Below are positions 35,201 through 43,304 of a DNA stretch of 64,000 nucleotides, piece after piece (positions within the stretch are counted from its first letter, which is position 1; every line of letters begins with the position of its first letter). The position numbers and the translations under genes are program-made. The notes below the pieces were generated by a model. The model was not told the DNA's origin. It ran no database searches and was given only the letters and a program-made list of their open reading frames with translations. Source of the stretch: JAFGHJ01 sp964534175 (GTDB lineage Bacteria > Hydrothermota > UBA3072); the NCBI GenBank assembly GCA_964534175.1, contig CAZHNS010000003.1, positions 62,001 through 126,000 on the forward strand, in the 5' to 3' direction.

Positions 35201-35539
35201 AATAAGAAATTCCCCTTCTCCCGAACGGAAGAACCGCCTTTTTATTTCTACTTCATCGAAATCCATAGGAATCCCGCCGTTGTTTTCAAAGGTTAGGACA
35301 ACTTCAGCCATACCTACAGGCGGACGCGTTTCTGTGCCTGTGAAGATTAGGTCTTCCATTCCTTCTGCCCTTAAAGATTTTATACTCATTTCACCCAGAG
35401 TCCATTTTATGGCATCGATTATATTACTCTTGCCGCACCCGTTAGGGCCAACAAAAGCGGTAATGCCTTCTTTTAAATCGAATGTTGTTTTCCTGGGAAA
35501 GGATTTGAATCCCGATAATTTAATTTCCTTTAAGCGCAT
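32270..35539 (-). CDS. smc: Chromosome segregation ATPase SMC
   Basis: 1089 residues. Walker A GPNGCGKS at residues 31-38, two long Lys/Glu-rich coiled coils (about 165-480 and 630-900), a hinge around 485-620 (FGLPSLSDNLEVKKGYEAAIEAIFGERVKSAVV), the ABC signature LFSTGEKTLAAVALLLS and Walker B PIYIMDEIDAPLDENN near the end. It is slightly shorter than the usual 1150-1200 residues. SMC dimers load at ParB-parS and organise and segregate the chromosome; parA/parB are 14 kb away. No scpA/scpB is in the window. Confidence 0.97.
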   Translation of the reverse strand: MRLKEIKLSGFKSFPRKTTFDLKEGITAFVGPNGCGKSNIIDAIKWTLGEMSIKSLRAEGMEDLIFTGTETRPPVGMAEVVLTFENNGGIPMDFDEVEIKRRFFRSGEGEFLINNTPCRLRDIQDLFANTGLRSAILNQGLVEDFLISDSELRREIFESISGIKRYRGDRKEAQNKLNSVSNSLEKIEILLNEKRSIARSLKTEANRAKRYHKHKSELKEKSILLAKHRLLEIENILKERENKIGELSEKTDEIRSIIKKLESEIKIGEEDLKEDREEYRERGNNIQNTQEEISSIREKKAGNAGELKHIDNFTKDLPEDISSIIAELQQEMDNIEEAEAKLNAQIQIHKEKIAEIDKEYSEITGEIETLKEKELSLTVKKEEQSSRVTSLLKSQEEYKKEIEKENTKIKGLDSNTKEIEKRLKENTKRINDLAQSIEKYENEKTAGLRKLTSLTSENEKTKKEIEFYKNRDIEISNEMKKINAKFGLPSLSDNLEVKKGYEAAIEAIFGERVKSAVVKASEMKEVLNFIKKESLKGGIFATKDKEESVKESSLSEVVSGKFAHLIKKELSQYNFAETLEGALEKAKEKGGFWVTKRGDVIVNNFILLSKNKEGILIRRAKEKELTLKEKEYEKQIKKLEEKRNEIINILSELEKKLKVENNEREKITAEKAEYEFEISRVEVKIESIENNINDAKKEIRDINKMIKEEEKEKENAKKNLSLDYKKQTEIQDKKGEAEKELAKVEKKKEKITDRESETKEEISRLKEAIRLIDRKSVLEKEIKELEIIIKNKTEKLEELKKKNSSLNEKIQKSEEILSDKKTKYKSRQEENSKLEKEISELKMALSEQKYKKDSIQSEIFKEFGEEIKGEEVEIEENIDENIEKLKKKIDSLYPINPLALNQYEEKQSELDKIEAERSDLVSSKKDIEETIEEIDTKATREFKETILGIKEDFKSIYSKLSPGGAADIRLPSTNILESNIEILVRPKGKRLKSMELFSTGEKTLAAVALLLSIMRKRQSPIYIMDEIDAPLDENNIERFSDILREFSKTSQILIVTHNRATMERSDFIYGITMEESGVSTALSIDVEKI

Positions 35540-35699
35540 ATCGGTTTTAATTTATAAAAACAGTCGAAATAGTCAAGAGGAATAAAAAGCCTCTACAGCA
35601 CATTTTTTTACCACAGCCCACACAGGATTTAACCCGTTAGTCCGTTGGTCTGTTTTCTGCGTGTCAACTAATTAAACAATTAACCAGTATATCAGTTGT

Positions 35700-36749
35700 C
35701 TACAACCAAAAAGAAAGCTTGACGAGAGGGCCCGAAAAGTCGACTCCCGCGTAATTATTATAGTTGAACCCCAGACCAATATTAAATCTATAAAATTCGC
35801 GATTTAAGGAAGCCGAAAAATTATTGAAGTTTAGCGAACCATAAGACGAATTTAATGTATATAAATCCAAGTTGTAATTATCGGGGAAGAAAATCTGTAA
35901 ATTAGCTCCATAAGATAATCGGGCTTCCTCGAGGGGTTCGATATAAAGAGCTCCCACAAAAGGCGTTAAAATAAAATGATTAGTTGCAAAATAGAAACCG
36001 CCATTTATTGAATAAAGAGTAAGAGATTCCTCGCTTGAAAAAACACTCTGATAAAAACAATTAAAATGCAAGCTATAAAGATTTGCGGAAATTTTTGCCG
36101 TAGCTCCATAAGTATCCCGAATATCTTTTCCCAGATAAGCAGCTTCGACTGAAGAATAAAGAAATGCGATCCTTCTCGGCTGTTTATGCTCGTATATAGG
36201 CCTCCTAAGAATCAAGTCTGAATTATCTACATAAGTGTAATCATCATATATCACATCATAAGAAGGATTATCGTAAATCCAATAAATATCTGAATAATAA
36301 TCATCTCTATATATCTTATGGTGCTTTCTGTTGTAATCATTAACATAGTCGTGTTTATCCTTATCCTTTTCTTTTGCTTTCACTTTTTCTTTCTCTTTCT
36401 TCTTTTCTTCGGCTTTCGCTTCTATTTTTTTCTTCTCCTCTGTAATCTTATCTTTAACTTCCTTGATACGGCTCGTTTCTTGAACGCGTTCTTCCTTCTC
36501 ATTTTTCTTTTCCTTCTCTTTTCCCTTTTCTTTCACTTTCTCTTTGCTTTTAAATTCTATTTTTTCTTCCGTTTTTACTTTCTCCTGTTCTTTTTCATTG
36601 TTTTTCTCTTCTACTTTTTCCTTTTCCTTTGAAATCTTCTCTTTAATTTCTTGAATAAAGCTCCTTCCTCCGTTGGATTTTCCCTCTGCAAACAATGGAA
36701 TGAAAAGTAATAATGAAACTAGAAATATTTTATTGTTTAAATTTTTCAT
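35700..36749 (-). CDS. Exported protein: Lys/Glu-rich coiled segment plus beta-rich C-terminal half
   Basis: 349 residues. A signal peptide (KIFLVSLLLFIPLFAEG) is followed by about 100 residues composed mainly of K, E and V (residues about 30-130, e.g. KEKEKVEEKNNEKEQEKVK), then DDYYSDIYWIYDNPSYDVIYDDYTY and a C-terminal half with alternating aromatic/polar strands (LHFNCFYQSVF, YNLDLYTLNSSYGSL, YRFNIGLGFNYNN) ending in the Leu-Trp-Leu expected of outer-membrane barrel strands. I infer a small beta-barrel with a periplasmic coiled-coil arm. RBS AAAGGAGG precedes the ATG. Confidence 0.6.
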   Translation of the reverse strand: MKNLNNKIFLVSLLLFIPLFAEGKSNGGRSFIQEIKEKISKEKEKVEEKNNEKEQEKVKTEEKIEFKSKEKVKEKGKEKEKKNEKEERVQETSRIKEVKDKITEEKKKIEAKAEEKKKEKEKVKAKEKDKDKHDYVNDYNRKHHKIYRDDYYSDIYWIYDNPSYDVIYDDYTYVDNSDLILRRPIYEHKQPRRIAFLYSSVEAAYLGKDIRDTYGATAKISANLYSLHFNCFYQSVFSSEESLTLYSINGGFYFATNHFILTPFVGALYIEPLEEARLSYGANLQIFFPDNYNLDLYTLNSSYGSLNFNNFSASLNREFYRFNIGLGFNYNNYAGVDFSGPLVKLSFWL

Positions 36750-36958
36750 TTTATCCTCCTTTACAAATGAGACCTTGCGAAACCGCTCCCGGTTTCATTT
36801 GAAAACTAGAGATTGCACAGATTAACACAATATTCTTACCGCACAGACTTGCAGTACGCATTTGTAGGGATTGACAGATTATATTTGGGGAATATGATAA
36901 AATTATGGAGATAGGACGAATGTTTTTAAGCTTTAAAATTAAAAACGGCTAATTTAAA

Positions 36959-37045
36959 ATGAGTTTTATAACCATTTTTGGAATCGGTTTAGGGCTATCG
37001 ACGGATACTCTCGCCGTATCGGTGATAATTGACTCATTAAGGTAA
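36959..37045 (+). pseudogene. Possible N-terminal fragment of an MntP-like (DUF204) manganese exporter
   Basis: ATG 36959 opens 28 codons beginning MSFITIFGIGLGLSTDTLAVSV and stopping at 37043-37045. The GLGLSTDTLAVSV string resembles the first helix of MntP proteins, whose usual pattern is a Gly/Phe-rich helix with SMDAFAVS. No continuation is found before the radical SAM gene starts 12 bp later. No obvious RBS. It could be a decayed gene end or a chance small ORF. Confidence 0.35.
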
Positions 37046-37057
37046 TGGAAATCAGTT

Positions 37058-37849
37058 ATGAAAATTATCGAGCGAGAGGCGAAATCGATATACACCAGAA
37101 CAAAACTTCCCGGCATAGAATATACAATTAACCAGTACGTAGGATGCGGATATAGATGTGTTTACTGTTATGCCCGTTACATGAGCAGATGGAAAAAGTA
37201 CGGACAGTGGGGAACTTGGATTGAAGTAAAGGTAAACGCCCCGGAACTTGCCAGAGAAAAAGTTGAAGGAGAGGTGTCGATGAGTTCGGTTTCCGACCCC
37301 TATCAACCTATTGAGAAGAAATTTATGTTAACCAGAAAGGTTCTTGATAATATGAACAAAGATACTGAAATATCTATTCTTACCAAGTCCGAACTGGTTT
37401 TAAGGGATATTGATATACTCAAAAAATTTAAAAACTTAAACGTTGGCTTAACTATAAATTGTTTTCCGGAAACAACGAGGAAGATTCTCGAGCCGCATGC
37501 GCCGTCCAATGAGAGACGAATTGAAGCGCTTAAAAAATTAAATGAGGAAGGAATAAAAACCTTCTGTTTTATAAGTCCTATTATTCCTGAACTTACAGAA
37601 GTTAGAAAAACACTGCGTGAAACTAAAAAAATAGTAGACTATTATATAATTGAAGTTTTGAATACTCATCTTGGAGGAGAAAATTTGAAAAAGATTTTAG
37701 AAGATAAATTTCCGGAAAGTTACGAGTATTTGAGAGACAGAAAAAAGATGGAAAAGTTTGTCGAATCGCTTAAAAATTATTTAGAAGAACAAAAAGTTCC
37801 TCTCACAGCATTTGTCAGCCACTGGGAAGAAAATTACTATAAGCAGTAA
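37058..37849 (+). CDS. Radical SAM protein (SPL/Rv2578c-like, COG1533)
   Basis: 263 residues. The Fe-S motif CGYRCVYC near residue 31-38 (C-x3-C-x2-C) begins a partial TIM barrel with the motif EVSMSSVSDPYQPIEKKFMLTRKVLD that defines the spore-photoproduct-lyase-like group, and ILTKSELVLRDIDILKKF. It contains the AdoMet-binding region but no C-terminal extension. Specific substrate unknown. The start ATG is preceded by TAATGG without a strong RBS. Confidence 0.88.
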   Translation: MKIIEREAKSIYTRTKLPGIEYTINQYVGCGYRCVYCYARYMSRWKKYGQWGTWIEVKVNAPELAREKVEGEVSMSSVSDPYQPIEKKFMLTRKVLDNMNKDTEISILTKSELVLRDIDILKKFKNLNVGLTINCFPETTRKILEPHAPSNERRIEALKKLNEEGIKTFCFISPIIPELTEVRKTLRETKKIVDYYIIEVLNTHLGGENLKKILEDKFPESYEYLRDRKKMEKFVESLKNYLEEQKVPLTAFVSHWEENYYKQ

Positions 37850-37880
37850 ATATTATAACTAAAAAGAAACAATTATTCCC

Positions 37881-37908
37881 TTGCAAAGTCTTATTACTTT
37901 TTTATATT
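37881..37908 (+). promoter_or_regulatory. Predicted promoter of the WD40 gene
   Basis: TTGCAA (37881-37886), 16-bp spacer, TATATT (37903-37908). GGAGGAGG follows at about 37935-37942. Confidence 0.5.
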
Positions 37909-37950
37909 TAGCTGTAAGCCTTAAACTTAAAAAAGGAGGAGGTGAAGTAT

Positions 37951-39090
37951 ATGTTTTTTAAAGTATTTAACAAATCTACGAGAATCTTATTTTTGGTATT
38001 TTTTGTTATTTCTTTACTCCCGTATGAAATTAAAGCGAATGATTGTAGTAAAGGTTTCGAGGAATACGCTGCCCTCACAGGGCATAAGCAGGGAGTTATT
38101 GAAGCTGTATTCAGTCCGGATGGAAAATACATATCTTTAAGCAACAAAGATTTTCATGTTAATATCTGGGATGTTTCAACAGGTAAGTCTCTCGCAATGA
38201 TAAATGGTTTTAACGAATGGCCCGCACAGGTTGCTTATAGCCCTGATAACAAACTCTTATTAACCTCGGATTATGAAAAAATAAAAATATGGGAAGTGCC
38301 TTCCGGTAAGTCTTATAAAATAATTGAGAAAGTAGAAGAACCGTTTGCTTTAAGTCCCGATGGGCAGTCTCTTGTGGGCAAGTTTAAACCCTCTGACGGG
38401 GCTTATCAGTTAAAACTTTATTCTTTTCCCTCGGGTGAGTTGAAAAAGAGTATTGATAATGCTCATGAAAAGATAATTAGATGTGTAAGATGGAGTCCCG
38501 ATGGTTCCCTGTTTGCTTCTTCTGGCGATGATGGTACTCTTAAATTGTGGAATGGTAAAACCGGTGAATTGATAAAGGCAATATCTGCGGGTAAAAAAGT
38601 AGGGTTGTTTGAATTTTGTCCGAAAGGAATTTTTATCGCCGCGATTGTAGGTGAAGATCCTGGTAGTTTTTTTAAACCTGCGGAGGTTGCCATCTGGGAA
38701 GTCTCCAGCGGTAACCTAATTAAAACTTTGGAAGGTTTTAATAAAGGGCTTGAGGATTTGTCTTTCAGTTCTGACGGAAATTATCTTATCACAGGTGAAC
38801 GCGGTCCAAAGGCTTCGCTATGGAAAATTTCCTCATGGGAACTTGCAAAAGCATTTGATGGACATAAATACTGGGTATCTCATGTATCTTTTAGCCCTGA
38901 TGGTAAATGTTTATTGACCGGGACAGCTGACGAATTCATATTATGGGATGTTGCTACTGGAACGAAAGTCGAATCCTCTGTCGCTGCCAAACAGGGTTTG
39001 ACTTCGGTCGTTTTTAGCCCCGATGGCAAAGTTATAGCTACGACAAGTACGGATAATACCGTTAAACTCTGGAAGATTAAAGAAGAATAA
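37951..39090 (+). CDS. Exported WD40-repeat beta-propeller protein
   Basis: About 379 residues from ATG 37951, eight bases after GGAGGAGG; the GTG at 37942 lies inside that RBS. The signal peptide is TRILFLVFFVISLLPYEIKA. Repeats of the type GHxxxVxxVxFSPDGKxLxSxxxDxxxxxWDxxTGK recur about seven times, ending AVNTVKLW-like TSTDNTVKLWKI, enough for one propeller. It is a protein-binding scaffold outside the cytoplasm. The next two exported proteins (beta-helix lipoprotein and, farther on, a YVTN propeller) suggest a surface-associated neighbourhood, but no shared operon is evident. Confidence 0.88.
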   Translation: MFFKVFNKSTRILFLVFFVISLLPYEIKANDCSKGFEEYAALTGHKQGVIEAVFSPDGKYISLSNKDFHVNIWDVSTGKSLAMINGFNEWPAQVAYSPDNKLLLTSDYEKIKIWEVPSGKSYKIIEKVEEPFALSPDGQSLVGKFKPSDGAYQLKLYSFPSGELKKSIDNAHEKIIRCVRWSPDGSLFASSGDDGTLKLWNGKTGELIKAISAGKKVGLFEFCPKGIFIAAIVGEDPGSFFKPAEVAIWEVSSGNLIKTLEGFNKGLEDLSFSSDGNYLITGERGPKASLWKISSWELAKAFDGHKYWVSHVSFSPDGKCLLTGTADEFILWDVATGTKVESSVAAKQGLTSVVFSPDGKVIATTSTDNTVKLWKIKEE

Positions 39091-39196
39091 ATAAAAAAAA
39101 GTAAATGAATTAAGAACAGTTTAAAATTGCAGGGTCTAACCTGTTGGTGCAAAAAGATAAACTGCTAAATCAAAAATCTTTAAGGAGTTGATTTTT

Positions 39197-40426
39197 ATGT
39201 TAACAAGGAAATGTATTTTTTTATTTGTTCTTAGTATATCTATGCTTGTATTTCAATCATGTAAATTGTTTTCTGGTCCGGATTATGATATTTTAGCCAG
39301 AAGTACATCTTTTGAGGATGTTCAAGCGGCGGTTGATTCGGCTGAAAGCGGGGATGTTGTGAGAATTCCGGAGGGCAGCAGCACCTGGACTTCTAGACTG
39401 GAAATACCTGACGATAAAAGGATAACTTTATATGGCAGTGGACAGGGTACAACCGTTATTTCATCCGACACATTAGCGCCCAGCAGTTTAATCAATATGG
39501 GCAGTTCCGGCTCACGTGTTACCAATATGGGATTTATGCTTGCTAACGATAACGGAAATGGTATTACGGTTAGAGGAGAAGGTTGGAGGGTAGATCACTG
39601 CAGGTTTGACAATATGATTGAACACATTATTGAAGGCGTCAGCGCACGTGGATATCGCTCTGAAGGAGGATGTCCGGTCGGAGTGGTCGATCATTGTGAA
39701 TTTAATAATACCAGGGCATTGGTTGTAGGTGATGCAAGCCTTATGGCCAATAGTATATGGGCTGAGCCTCTCGGACTCGGAACTAATAACGCCGTCTTTA
39801 TTGAAGATTGTGTATTCGATTATACTCAATTTAGCAACGCGATTGATGCTAATTACGGCGGAAGATATGTGTTTCGTTATAATATTATAAATGATGCCTA
39901 TATTGAAGCTCATTCTCTTCAAGGAACACACAGAGCTACCAGAAGCTGGGAGATTTACGGAAATACAATTAACCAGGTGGAAAGAGCTATGTGGGCACCT
40001 TTTTTCTTACGTGGGGGGACCGGCGTTGTTTTTAACAACACTATAACCGGAGACTGGTCCTCGGGACCGGCAATAGTTGTCGATAACCGAAGAACTTTTG
40101 AGGCTTTAGGTGAAGGTGGGTTGTGTGATGGTACCTCACCCTGGGATGGCAATGAAGATTCGACAGGATATCCTGCCCGTGACCAGATTGGACGGTCTAC
40201 AGACGAGTGGCTATGGACAGATGAAAACCCCTACCCGCCACAGGAACATGATCCTTTTTACCAGTGGAATAATACACATGAAGGAAACAATATTAATGTC
40301 TATGTGCATAATGATTGCGGTGTTCATATAAAGGAAAACAGAGATTATTATAACAATGTAGAAAAACCAGATTATACCCCTTACACTTACCCTCATCCGT
40401 TAATAGAGGAATGGGGCGGTAATTAG
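39197..40426 (+). CDS. Lipoprotein with right-handed parallel beta-helix
   Basis: About 409 residues from ATG 39197 (AAGGAG ten bases upstream; the TTG at 39188 is too close to it). Lipobox VFQSC gives lipidation at C22. The mature part begins with SFEDVQAAVDSAESGDVVRIPEGSSTW, the usual entry strand of pectate-lyase-like helices, followed by many short turns (VDHCRFDNM, VVDHCEFNNT, IEDCVFDYTQF, WEIYGNTINQV, VVFNNTITG). It may bind or cleave polysaccharide, but no catalytic set is recognisable. Confidence 0.82.
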   Translation: MLTRKCIFLFVLSISMLVFQSCKLFSGPDYDILARSTSFEDVQAAVDSAESGDVVRIPEGSSTWTSRLEIPDDKRITLYGSGQGTTVISSDTLAPSSLINMGSSGSRVTNMGFMLANDNGNGITVRGEGWRVDHCRFDNMIEHIIEGVSARGYRSEGGCPVGVVDHCEFNNTRALVVGDASLMANSIWAEPLGLGTNNAVFIEDCVFDYTQFSNAIDANYGGRYVFRYNIINDAYIEAHSLQGTHRATRSWEIYGNTINQVERAMWAPFFLRGGTGVVFNNTITGDWSSGPAIVVDNRRTFEALGEGGLCDGTSPWDGNEDSTGYPARDQIGRSTDEWLWTDENPYPPQEHDPFYQWNNTHEGNNINVYVHNDCGVHIKENRDYYNNVEKPDYTPYTYPHPLIEEWGGN

Positions 40427-40479
40427 CGGTGATCTTGTGTTAATCTTTGTAGTCTCGAGGTTTTAGTTTAAGGTTGGGC

Positions 40480-40507
40480 TTGACAATGAGTTTTTAAAGG
40501 GTATATT
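40480..40507 (+). promoter_or_regulatory. Predicted promoter of the FmdB-like gene
   Basis: Perfect TTGACA (40480-40485), 16-bp spacer, TATATT (40502-40507); TTGGAGG precedes the ATG at 40528. Confidence 0.6.
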
Positions 40508-40527
40508 TTTATGAAATTGGAGGCTAA

Positions 40528-40770
40528 ATGCCCACTTATGAGTATGAATGTCTAAAATGTAAATATAAATTTGAAAAATTTCAAAATATGACAGAAGAGC
40601 CCTTAAAGGTCTGTCCACAATGTGGTGGTAAATTGCATAGATTGATTGGTACAGGCGCGGGTATCATTTTTAAAGGTGAGGGTTTTTATCATACGGATTA
40701 TAAAAAACAGGGCAGCAGTGATGCGGTTAAGAAGGGTAAAAGAGAAAGTAAAAGTGAGAGTAAAGACTAA
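40528..40770 (+). CDS. FmdB-family zinc-ribbon protein
   Basis: 80 residues. MPTYEYECLKCKYKFEKFQ begins the FmdB fold; ligands C8/C11 in CLKC and C33/C36 in CPQCGG form a zinc ribbon, followed by the family end GTGAGIIFKGEGFYHTDYKK and a Lys/Ser-rich tail. FmdB-type proteins are small putative regulators of unknown target. It lies 27 bp upstream of the alpha/beta hydrolase, probably in one transcript. Confidence 0.93.
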   Translation: MPTYEYECLKCKYKFEKFQNMTEEPLKVCPQCGGKLHRLIGTGAGIIFKGEGFYHTDYKKQGSSDAVKKGKRESKSESKD

Positions 40771-40797
40771 AAGTAAGCAATCCCTAATACTTTTTTA

Positions 40798-41592
40798 ATG
40801 CTGTTTTTTCTTTTTTCTTTTTTTCTTCTTTTATTATATTTAGCGTTTAAGTGTTATGAACATTTTAAGGTCTATCGTCCGAGAGACAATTTAGTTGCTT
40901 TTCCTGACAGCTACAATATAGAATTTGAAGACGTAAATTTTTCATCTCGCGATAAAGTTTTGCTCAACGGCTGGTTCATTAAAGGAACTTCCGGGAGAGT
41001 TATTCTTTTCTTTCACGGCAATTTTGGTAACATTTCGCAAAGATTGGATATTATCAATGAGTTGTATTCTCTTGGATATAATGTTTTTATCTTTGATTAT
41101 AGAGGTTTTGGCAGGAGCAATGGTGTCCCTTCTGAGAAAGGTTTATACAATGATGCCTTAGGAGCTTATGATTACCTTAAGGAAAGAGGATATAAAAATG
41201 AAGATATTATTCTTTTTGGTAGATCTCTGGGCGGTGTTGTTGCAATATTCCTCGCAAGTGCGGTTAAGGATTTTAGAGGTTTAATAGTCGACAGTTCTTT
41301 CTCTTCTGCACAAGATTTAAGTTATGATTTCTTCGGTTTTAAATTTCCGAGGTTTATAATATCAAACAGGCTTGAGTCCATAAAAAGAATAAAAGATATA
41401 AAAATTCCGAAATTAATTGTACACAGTGAAGATGATAATTTAATACCTTTTCATCATGGAAAGAGGTTATTTGAGATAGCAAGCGAACCTAAGAAATTTC
41501 TAAAGATTAAAGGTTTTCATAATTCTTGTATCCAGGATTCTAAAGATATATACATGGCTGGAATTAAGAATTTTTTGGAGAGTTTAGAATGA
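40798..41592 (+). CDS. Membrane-anchored alpha/beta hydrolase (BEM46/ABHD13-like)
   Basis: 264 residues: N-terminal anchor LFFLFSFFLLLLYLAFK, then FHGNFGNISQRLD (oxyanion HG), IFDYRGFGRSNGVPSE, and the nucleophile elbow LFGRSLGGVVA with Ser near residue 144. The acid is likely in HSEDDNLIPFHHG and the His in IKGFHNSCI near the end, completing a Ser-Asp-His triad. Substrate unknown. The extreme 3' end of this gene recurs at 43183-43236 as a remnant (see separate entry). Confidence 0.88.
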   Translation: MLFFLFSFFLLLLYLAFKCYEHFKVYRPRDNLVAFPDSYNIEFEDVNFSSRDKVLLNGWFIKGTSGRVILFFHGNFGNISQRLDIINELYSLGYNVFIFDYRGFGRSNGVPSEKGLYNDALGAYDYLKERGYKNEDIILFGRSLGGVVAIFLASAVKDFRGLIVDSSFSSAQDLSYDFFGFKFPRFIISNRLESIKRIKDIKIPKLIVHSEDDNLIPFHHGKRLFEIASEPKKFLKIKGFHNSCIQDSKDIYMAGIKNFLESLE

Positions 41593-41767
41593 TGTTTAAC
41601 CACGAAATACAGTAAACCCCATTCGCTCTTTTTAATTTGCGTTAAAAAAAACACACGAGAAAACATAATTGATGATTTTAACTCCGTACTCATCATAATT
41701 CAGGCATTTATCTTTGCTTTTTTCAAAAACTTATTGAATCTGTTATATCCTTCTTTATGCCTGAGGG

Positions 41768-41796
41768 TTGACATAAATTAAATCCTTAAGTATTTT
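41768..41796 (+). promoter_or_regulatory. Predicted promoter of the beta-propeller lipoprotein
   Basis: Perfect TTGACA (41768-41773), 17-bp spacer, TATTTT (41791-41796); AAAAAAGGAGG precedes ATG 41868. The upstream part of the gap (41593-41767) holds a family A half-arm (AACCACGAAATACAG) and no gene. Confidence 0.5.
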
Positions 41797-41867
41797 TAAT
41801 AATAAAAAGTTAATGCCATTAGATGTTTTTGGTAAAGACAAAACTATCACAAAAAAGGAGGTTTTGT

Positions 41868-43178
41868 ATGATTGCTAAATATAAGTTCATGGTACTCTGT
41901 TCGGCAATTCTTGTAACTGTGTTGCTTTTTACTTCCTGCGGCGGTGACATTAGTGGACTTGATCTTATTGAACCAACTGGCGGAGAGGAAGTTTCGTTGC
42001 CTGTGTCACTATTCTGGACAAAAGTTGAAGATGCCTCTGGTTATGCAGTAGAAGTTGATACCGCTACTAATTTTGAATTCCCTGTGGTTTCCGTTGAGGT
42101 TTCTGATACCACTTATACTCTGACGGACCTAAATACGCTTAAATATTACTGGCAGGTCTTTGCGCTTGATGGAAATGGCAGGATGAATGATTTCTCGGCT
42201 CTGGACTCCTTTGTGGTCTCAGGCGCTGCGTATCCAAGGAATCTATTAACAAGTATTCAGGTTTTAGAAGATCCTCAGTCGCTTGACATTACTCCGAATG
42301 GTGCAGAGATCTGGGTCAACCACTGGGGGCAGTACGATACCCTTGTTTATGTTATATCGACAGTGAGCAATCAGGTGACCCATACGATTCCGGTTACCAA
42401 TGTCGGTGATAATGAGTTGAGAATTACCAGTGATGGTAATTTTGCCTACTACTGCGGTGTCTGGAATATGGATAGTGCCGGTATCCTCGAAATTTCTACG
42501 TCTGGTTATAACCAGACGAGGGTACTCGGATATCTTGAAGGTGAAGATCCGCCGGTTAAGGTTGGCCCGGAAGGCTACGGGGTGGCATTGACCCAAGTGA
42601 ACGACATCATCTATGCAGCGCATATGGCGACGGCCGGGGACGGCTGTATCACGAAGTTCGATGTCTCGAGCGGGGCATTGATCGACAGCGTTCTTCTGCC
42701 CTGGATCATGGATGTCGACCTGAACCACGCCGAGACAAAACTCTATGCGGTCAACCAGAGCGATGACATCTTCTATGAACTCGATCCAACGACGATGACT
42801 GTCAACCGACAACTTTCGGTCGGTAACGGACCCGAGCTTATTCTGATCACTTCTGATGATGAATATGCTTTTATTTCGCATCTTAATGATGATGTTTATG
42901 TTGTTGATCTCTCAAGTCTTACGAAAGTTACTCAATTTGATCCGGATATTGGGGAATTTGGTATGGCTTTTACCCCGGATGAGAAATATCTTTTCTTGTG
43001 CGATTACGGTTCTGATTATATCAGCGTTTACGATGTTGACGACCCAACGAATCCGGTTATGATTGAGAAACTCGAGTTTACGGATGCTGGTTCGTTCACT
43101 GAACTTGTTTTTAATGCCGATGGTTCCCGAGCCTATGTAGTCGAGTCTCACGGCTATATATATGTTTTAGAGAAGTAA
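41868..43178 (+). CDS. Lipoprotein: fibronectin-like domain plus YncE/YVTN-type beta-propeller
   Basis: 436 residues from ATG 41868 (strong GGAGG). Lipobox LLFTSC gives lipidation at C24. Residues about 35-115 resemble a fibronectin-III-like domain (PTGGEEVSLPVSLFWTKVEDASGYAVEVDTA ... YYWQVFALDGNG). The rest is a seven-bladed-type propeller with PQSLDITPNGAEIWV, DNELRITSDGNFAYYC, VDLNHAETKLYAVNQ, ELILITSDDEYAFISH, GMAFTPDEKYLFLC and ELVFNADGSRAYVVE. About 300 bp in the middle (42,540-42,845) are far richer in G+C than either side. Confidence 0.85.
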   Translation: MIAKYKFMVLCSAILVTVLLFTSCGGDISGLDLIEPTGGEEVSLPVSLFWTKVEDASGYAVEVDTATNFEFPVVSVEVSDTTYTLTDLNTLKYYWQVFALDGNGRMNDFSALDSFVVSGAAYPRNLLTSIQVLEDPQSLDITPNGAEIWVNHWGQYDTLVYVISTVSNQVTHTIPVTNVGDNELRITSDGNFAYYCGVWNMDSAGILEISTSGYNQTRVLGYLEGEDPPVKVGPEGYGVALTQVNDIIYAAHMATAGDGCITKFDVSSGALIDSVLLPWIMDVDLNHAETKLYAVNQSDDIFYELDPTTMTVNRQLSVGNGPELILITSDDEYAFISHLNDDVYVVDLSSLTKVTQFDPDIGEFGMAFTPDEKYLFLCDYGSDYISVYDVDDPTNPVMIEKLEFTDAGSFTELVFNADGSRAYVVESHGYIYVLEK

Positions 43179-43182
43179 TCTG

Positions 43183-43236
43183 CTCCGAAGATATTTATAT
43201 AGCTGGAATTAAGGATTTTCTGGATAGCCTGGAATA
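43183..43236 (+). pseudogene. 3' remnant of a second alpha/beta hydrolase gene
   Basis: Immediately after the propeller stop codon, the frame encodes SEDIYIAGIKDFLDSLE followed by TAG. It aligns with SKDIYMAGIKNFLESLE-stop at the end of the hydrolase 40798-41592, with 12 of 17 residues identical and the rest conservative. Nucleotide identity extends through AGCTGGAATTAAG. The 5' part is missing, so a paralogous or ancestral copy was cut off here. Confidence 0.8.
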
Positions 43237-43304
43237 GTGAGACGGAAAAGGATTGATACGGATATTCAAAGAGAGAAAGGAGCATAAAGAGAAGTCAGAG
43301 CCGT

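Noticed and set aside
32673..35585. Long plus-strand open frames opposite smc
   Set aside because: They mirror the Lys/Glu coiled-coil codons of smc, giving Phe/Ser-rich translations without RBS or family motifs.
42264..42881. 205-codon minus-strand frame within the propeller gene
   Set aside because: It is a shadow created by the GC-rich codon pattern of the real gene on the plus strand.
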